This document shows, one piece after another, positions 27,402-30,683 of a stretch of 30,683 nt of DNA. The notes beneath the pieces were generated by a model that saw only the letters and a list, made by a program, of their open reading frames with translations, ran no database searches and had not been told where the DNA came from. This DNA comes from an uncultured Prevotellaceae bacterium (GTDB lineage: Bacteria > Bacteroidota > Bacteroidia > Bacteroidales > Bacteroidaceae): assembly GCA_947303695.1 (NCBI GenBank), contig CAMYYX010000004.1:1-30683 (forward strand). Reading direction: 5' to 3'. Each line of letters opens with the position of its first letter. Within the stretch, counting starts at the first letter, position 1. The translations under genes were made by a program, and so were the position numbers.

Positions 27402-28922
27402 ATGAACCTAACACCAATCATCAATAAACTGTATTTTGCCCGACGTGCTAAGGCAATTGCTAATTATGTAGGTCATGCAGAGGAACTGCAGATGCAGACT
27501 TTGCGTTATTTGCTACGCTCGGCTGCAAAGACAGAGTGGGGTGTGAAGCATGGGTATTCCGACATCCATACATATGAGGACTTTACTGCTCATGTGGATA
27601 TCAATACCTACGAAGAGTTGAAAGGCTATATTCAGCGCATGAGAGAAGGACAAAAGAATGTGCTGTGGAAAGGACGGGTCAATTGGTTTGCAAAGTCATC
27701 AGGTACGACAAATGATAAGAGTAAGTTCATTCCTGTCAGTAAAGAAGGTCTGAAGAACGTACACTATCTGGGAGGTACTGATTGTGTGGCTAGTTACCTT
27801 AAGATTAATCCGAAAAGCAAGTTATTCGCTGGTAAAAGCTTGATTCTAGGAGGTAGTCATGCTCCTAATCTTAATACACCGAATAGTTTGGTAGGTGACC
27901 TCAGTGCCATCTTGATTGAAAATGTACCATCTTTGGTCAATCTCACCCGCATTCCTCCGAAAGAGATTGCTTTGTTAAGCGATTTCGAAGAAAAACGTGA
28001 TAAAATTGCTCATTATGCGAAGAATCGGAATGTGACCAACATCAGCGGTGTTCCTTCATGGATGCTCTCTGTGTTGAAACGGATGATGGAACTGATGAAT
28101 ACCGACCGATTGGATGAGATATGGCCAAACCTCGAAGTGTTTTTCCATGGAGGAGTGGCATTTACTCCGTATCGTGAACAATACAAGAATATCATCACGC
28201 TCTCGGGCATGCATTATATGGAAACGTATAATGCCAGCGAAGGATTTTTTGGTATTCAAACAGACCTTGAAGATCCGGCTATGCAGTTGATGATTGATTA
28301 CGGCGTGTTCTATGAGTTCATTCCGATGAGTGAGTTCGGACAGGAGAATCCGACGGTATTACCGTTATGGAAAGTTGAACCGGATGTCAATTACGCAATG
28401 GTAATCAGTACTTCTTGCGGATTGTGGCGTTACCTCATAGGGGATACGGTTAAATTTACTCAAACCGACCCTTATAAGTTTATCATTACTGGTCGTACCA
28501 AGCATTTCATCAATGCGTTTGGAGAGGAACTGATTGTTGATAATGCAGAGAAAGGACTTGAACAGGCTTGTATTGCTACAGGTGCATTGGTAAAGGACTA
28601 TACAGCAGCCCCAATCTTCATGGATATTGACGCTAAATGCCGTCATCAGTGGTTGATAGAATTCGCAAAACATCCTTCAAACATCAATGAATTTGCCACA
28701 ATTCTCGACCGTTCGCTTCAGGCCATCAATTCTGACTATGAAGCGAAACGATACAAGGATATTACTTTGCAGCCTTTGGAAATCGTCTTAGCCAAAGACG
28801 GATTGTTTGACGAATGGTTGAAGAGTAAAGGTAAATTGGGTGGCCAACATAAGATTCCAAGGCTCAGCAACAGTCGCGAGTACATCGAGGAGTTGATTGC
28901 AATGAACAGAAGTGAGATTTGA
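27402..28922 (+). CDS. GH3 family acyl-adenylate-forming protein
   Basis: Bacterial member of the GH3 family, whose plant members conjugate acyl acids (such as auxin or jasmonate) to amino acids through an acyl-adenylate. The 506 residues contain the ATP-binding motif SSGTTNDKSKFIPV (99-112), the adenylate-binding YNASEGFFGIQTD and the hinge motif LIGDTVKF, then the small C-terminal domain. Substrates in Bacteroidota are not known to me. It starts 14 nt after rnc and ends 18 nt before the lipoprotein gene, so all three are probably on one transcript. The annotation 'auxin-responsive' used for such genes is a naming legacy. Family confidence is high; function is open. Confidence 0.9.
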   Translation: MNLTPIINKLYFARRAKAIANYVGHAEELQMQTLRYLLRSAAKTEWGVKHGYSDIHTYEDFTAHVDINTYEELKGYIQRMREGQKNVLWKGRVNWFAKSSGTTNDKSKFIPVSKEGLKNVHYLGGTDCVASYLKINPKSKLFAGKSLILGGSHAPNLNTPNSLVGDLSAILIENVPSLVNLTRIPPKEIALLSDFEEKRDKIAHYAKNRNVTNISGVPSWMLSVLKRMMELMNTDRLDEIWPNLEVFFHGGVAFTPYREQYKNIITLSGMHYMETYNASEGFFGIQTDLEDPAMQLMIDYGVFYEFIPMSEFGQENPTVLPLWKVEPDVNYAMVISTSCGLWRYLIGDTVKFTQTDPYKFIITGRTKHFINAFGEELIVDNAEKGLEQACIATGALVKDYTAAPIFMDIDAKCRHQWLIEFAKHPSNINEFATILDRSLQAINSDYEAKRYKDITLQPLEIVLAKDGLFDEWLKSKGKLGGQHKIPRLSNSREYIEELIAMNRSEI

Positions 28923-28940
28923 AATAGTAAAGGAGTTAAG

Positions 28941-30683
28941 ATGAAAGTTGGAAAGGAATATTGGACAGGAGATGAAAAGAAAGTATTTTACTTTCTCTTA
29001 GGTTTTTGTTCCCTTCTCTTCTCTTGTGCAAATCTAGGAGCACCCGATGGGGGCCCCTATGATGAAACTCCTCCACAAATCATCCATACAACTCCTGAAT
29101 ATGGTGCGACAGGGGTGCTGCCTCGGAAGGTTGTCCTTGAGTTCGATGAGAATATCAAAATAGAGAATGCTGCAGAAAAGGTGATTGTGTCTCCTCCTCA
29201 ATTGGAACAACCCGAAATTAGTGCTTCCGGTAAGCGTATTACCATCGAACTGATGGACACATTACGTGAAGGCATCACTTACACAATCGACTTTGCTGAT
29301 GCAATCGAGGATAATAACGAGGGCAACCCCATGGGTGACTATGCATTTACATTTTCAACAGGAGATGCGATTGACACGATGCAAGTATCGGGATATGTGT
29401 TAGATGCACAGAATCTGGAACCTGTCAAAGGCATTGCTGTTGGCTTGTATGCCCTTGATGATTCATTGTCCCAACTTCCCGACTCAGTATTTAAGACCAA
29501 GCCATTCGAACGTATTTCACGCACGGACAGTCGAGGCCATTTCGTTGTGAAAGGTCTCAAGAGAGGACGTTTTCAGGCTTATGCCCTGCAAGATCAGGAT
29601 CAAACCTATTCATTCACACAGAAATCAGAAATGTTGGGATTCAACAACGAGGTATTCACACCGAGCAGCAAACCCGATCTGCGTCCTGATACTGTGTGGC
29701 ATGATAGTCTTCATTACGATTCTATCATCATGCGAGGATACACGCATTTCTATCCCGATGACATCGTGTTGCTGGCTTTCAACGAAAAACTGACAGATCG
29801 TTATCTTTTAAAATACGAACGACCCAATTTGCGTGAGTTTTCCCTGTTTTTCACAAGCGGGTCTGATTCTTTACCCGTCATCCGAGGATTGAATTTCAAT
29901 GCTGATCAGGCTTTCGTCATAGAAAACAATCAGGAAAACGACACCATACATTATTGGATACGAGATTCCCTCATCTACAATCTTGATACATTGGAATTTA
30001 GTCTCTCCTATCTGGGCACCGACACTTTAGGACAGTTGCGCGAGCAATGTGATACCATCTCGTTAGTATCTGTAATATCGAAAGCAAAGGCCGATAAGCA
30101 ACTCAAAGAGGCATACGAGAAATGGGTGAAGGATTACAAGAAAGAGTTGAAGAACGAACGGAAACGTGCAAAGGCGGAAGGTTCGCAAGCGGGTGACGAT
30201 AACGATGAGAACAAATCGAAAAAATCGAAAGATAATGACGAAGACTTAGAGATTCCTCCGATGCCGGAGGAGTTCCTCGATTTCAAGACATCGAACACAT
30301 CGCTCGACCCGGATAAGAATTTCGATTTCTTGTTCAACGACCCCATCGATACGGTCTTTCAAGAAGGTATTCACTTCTTTGAAAAGGTCGATACGGTACT
30401 TCAGCCATGTGATTTTGTGTTCCAGCAATTGCCTACACCCCACAATGCCTATCGCTTGTATGCAGAGTGGATACCAAGTCATGAATATGTGGTTGACATC
30501 GACACAGGTACATTCGTAAGCATCTATGGCAAACGTAACGAAAGTCTGCGCCGTGTCATCAAAGTCAAGAGTCTTGACTCTTATAGTGCCTTGTTCATCA
30601 ATTTGAGAGGGGTGGATTCTTGTGCTGTCGTCGAACTGTTAAACAACGATAAGGTGGTGAAGAGGGTAACGGCAGATGGTAGT
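28941..30683 (+). CDS. Ig-like domain lipoprotein, 3' end beyond the window
   Basis: Open to the right edge for 581 codons with no stop. It begins with a signal peptide ending LLFSC, lipidated at Cys29, then ANLGAPDGGPYDETPP. An N-terminal Ig-like (SbsA/Big_5 type) domain spans about 40-140: PEYGATGVLPRKVVLEFDENI... and NNEGNPMGDYAFTFSTGD. A carboxypeptidase-regulatory-like segment (VSGYVLDAQNLEPVKGIAV; TDSRGHFVVKGLKRGRF) spans about 150-220. Near 383-445 lies a highly charged Lys/Glu/Asp low-complexity stretch. Known from Bacteroidales as a conserved 'Ig-like domain-containing protein'; function unknown, probably an outer-membrane or periplasmic lipoprotein. It lies 18 nt after the GH3 gene. 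The truncation is due to the window, not a mutation. Confidence 0.88.
   Translation, partial: MKVGKEYWTGDEKKVFYFLLGFCSLLFSCANLGAPDGGPYDETPPQIIHTTPEYGATGVLPRKVVLEFDENIKIENAAEKVIVSPPQLEQPEISASGKRITIELMDTLREGITYTIDFADAIEDNNEGNPMGDYAFTFSTGDAIDTMQVSGYVLDAQNLEPVKGIAVGLYALDDSLSQLPDSVFKTKPFERISRTDSRGHFVVKGLKRGRFQAYALQDQDQTYSFTQKSEMLGFNNEVFTPSSKPDLRPDTVWHDSLHYDSIIMRGYTHFYPDDIVLLAFNEKLTDRYLLKYERPNLREFSLFFTSGSDSLPVIRGLNFNADQAFVIENNQENDTIHYWIRDSLIYNLDTLEFSLSYLGTDTLGQLREQCDTISLVSVISKAKADKQLKEAYEKWVKDYKKELKNERKRAKAEGSQAGDDNDENKSKKSKDNDEDLEIPPMPEEFLDFKTSNTSLDPDKNFDFLFNDPIDTVFQEGIHFFEKVDTVLQPCDFVFQQLPTPHNAYRLYAEWIPSHEYVVDIDTGTFVSIYGKRNESLRRVIKVKSLDSYSALFINLRGVDSCAVVELLNNDKVVKRVTADGS

Noticed and set aside
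28941..30683. Last gene considered as a pseudogene because no stop is seen
   Set aside because: The frame is open to the last base, so it simply continues outside the window.

Overview
The window reads as the core chromosome of a Bacteroidota organism, order Bacteroidales, most likely Prevotella-like. The evidence is of four kinds. Promoters have the Bacteroidota form TTTG-N19/20-TAnnTTTG (before gyrB, tRNA-Glu/rpsT, greA, korA, the rRNA methyltransferase and typA). Shine-Dalgarno motifs are scarce. Lineage-typical families are present (DUF6242, DUF6089, two tandem Skp/OmpH proteins, a bacterial GH3 protein, a fused gamma-alpha KorA). Gene pairs typical of the order occur, such as rpsT/recO and acpP-fabF-rnc. 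I see no phage, transposon, CRISPR, defence or secretion island. Coding density is high: 28 protein genes (27 complete, one cut by the right edge) and one tRNA.

Layout, left to right. gyrB (minus), then tRNA-Glu and rpsT on one minus-strand transcript, divergent from recO. greA and a HIT protein follow on the plus strand. A long minus-strand envelope operon reads DUF6242 lipoprotein - DUF6089 barrel - uppS - bamA - skp - skp (11558 down to 5067). Next on the minus strand are korA-korB-ribD, an ECF sigma factor with a membrane partner, and topA-aroK-argB. A putatively exported nitroreductase (plus) converges on an rRNA 2'-O-methyltransferase (minus), which diverges from typA (plus). The right end is a plus-strand run acpP-fabF-rnc-GH3-Ig-like lipoprotein, the last gene truncated by the window.

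Functionally the window covers DNA topology (gyrB, topA), repair (recO), transcription (greA, ECF sigma), translation and ribosome biology (rpsT, tRNA-Glu, typA, rRNA methyltransferase, rnc), outer-membrane biogenesis (bamA, skp pair, uppS and two uncharacterised envelope proteins), fatty-acid synthesis (acpP, fabF), 2-oxoacid oxidation (korAB), and riboflavin, shikimate and arginine synthesis (ribD, aroK, argB).

No gene cluster here looks like a wholly new system. The most interesting signals are non-coding or within known genes. They are: a 59-nt near-perfect hairpin plus T-tract between acpP and fabF-rnc, a possible attenuator and RNase III target; an intrinsic-terminator-like hairpin in the greA leader; structured typA and topA leaders; in-phase degenerate 7-bp tandem repeats next to the topA, nitroreductase, typA and acpP promoters; an ECF-type autoregulatory promoter; an orphan terminator that may mark a small RNA; a 125-residue Gln-rich then basic tail on RNase III; and a tyrosine-rich insertion in the BamA barrel. 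All structures were folded by eye.
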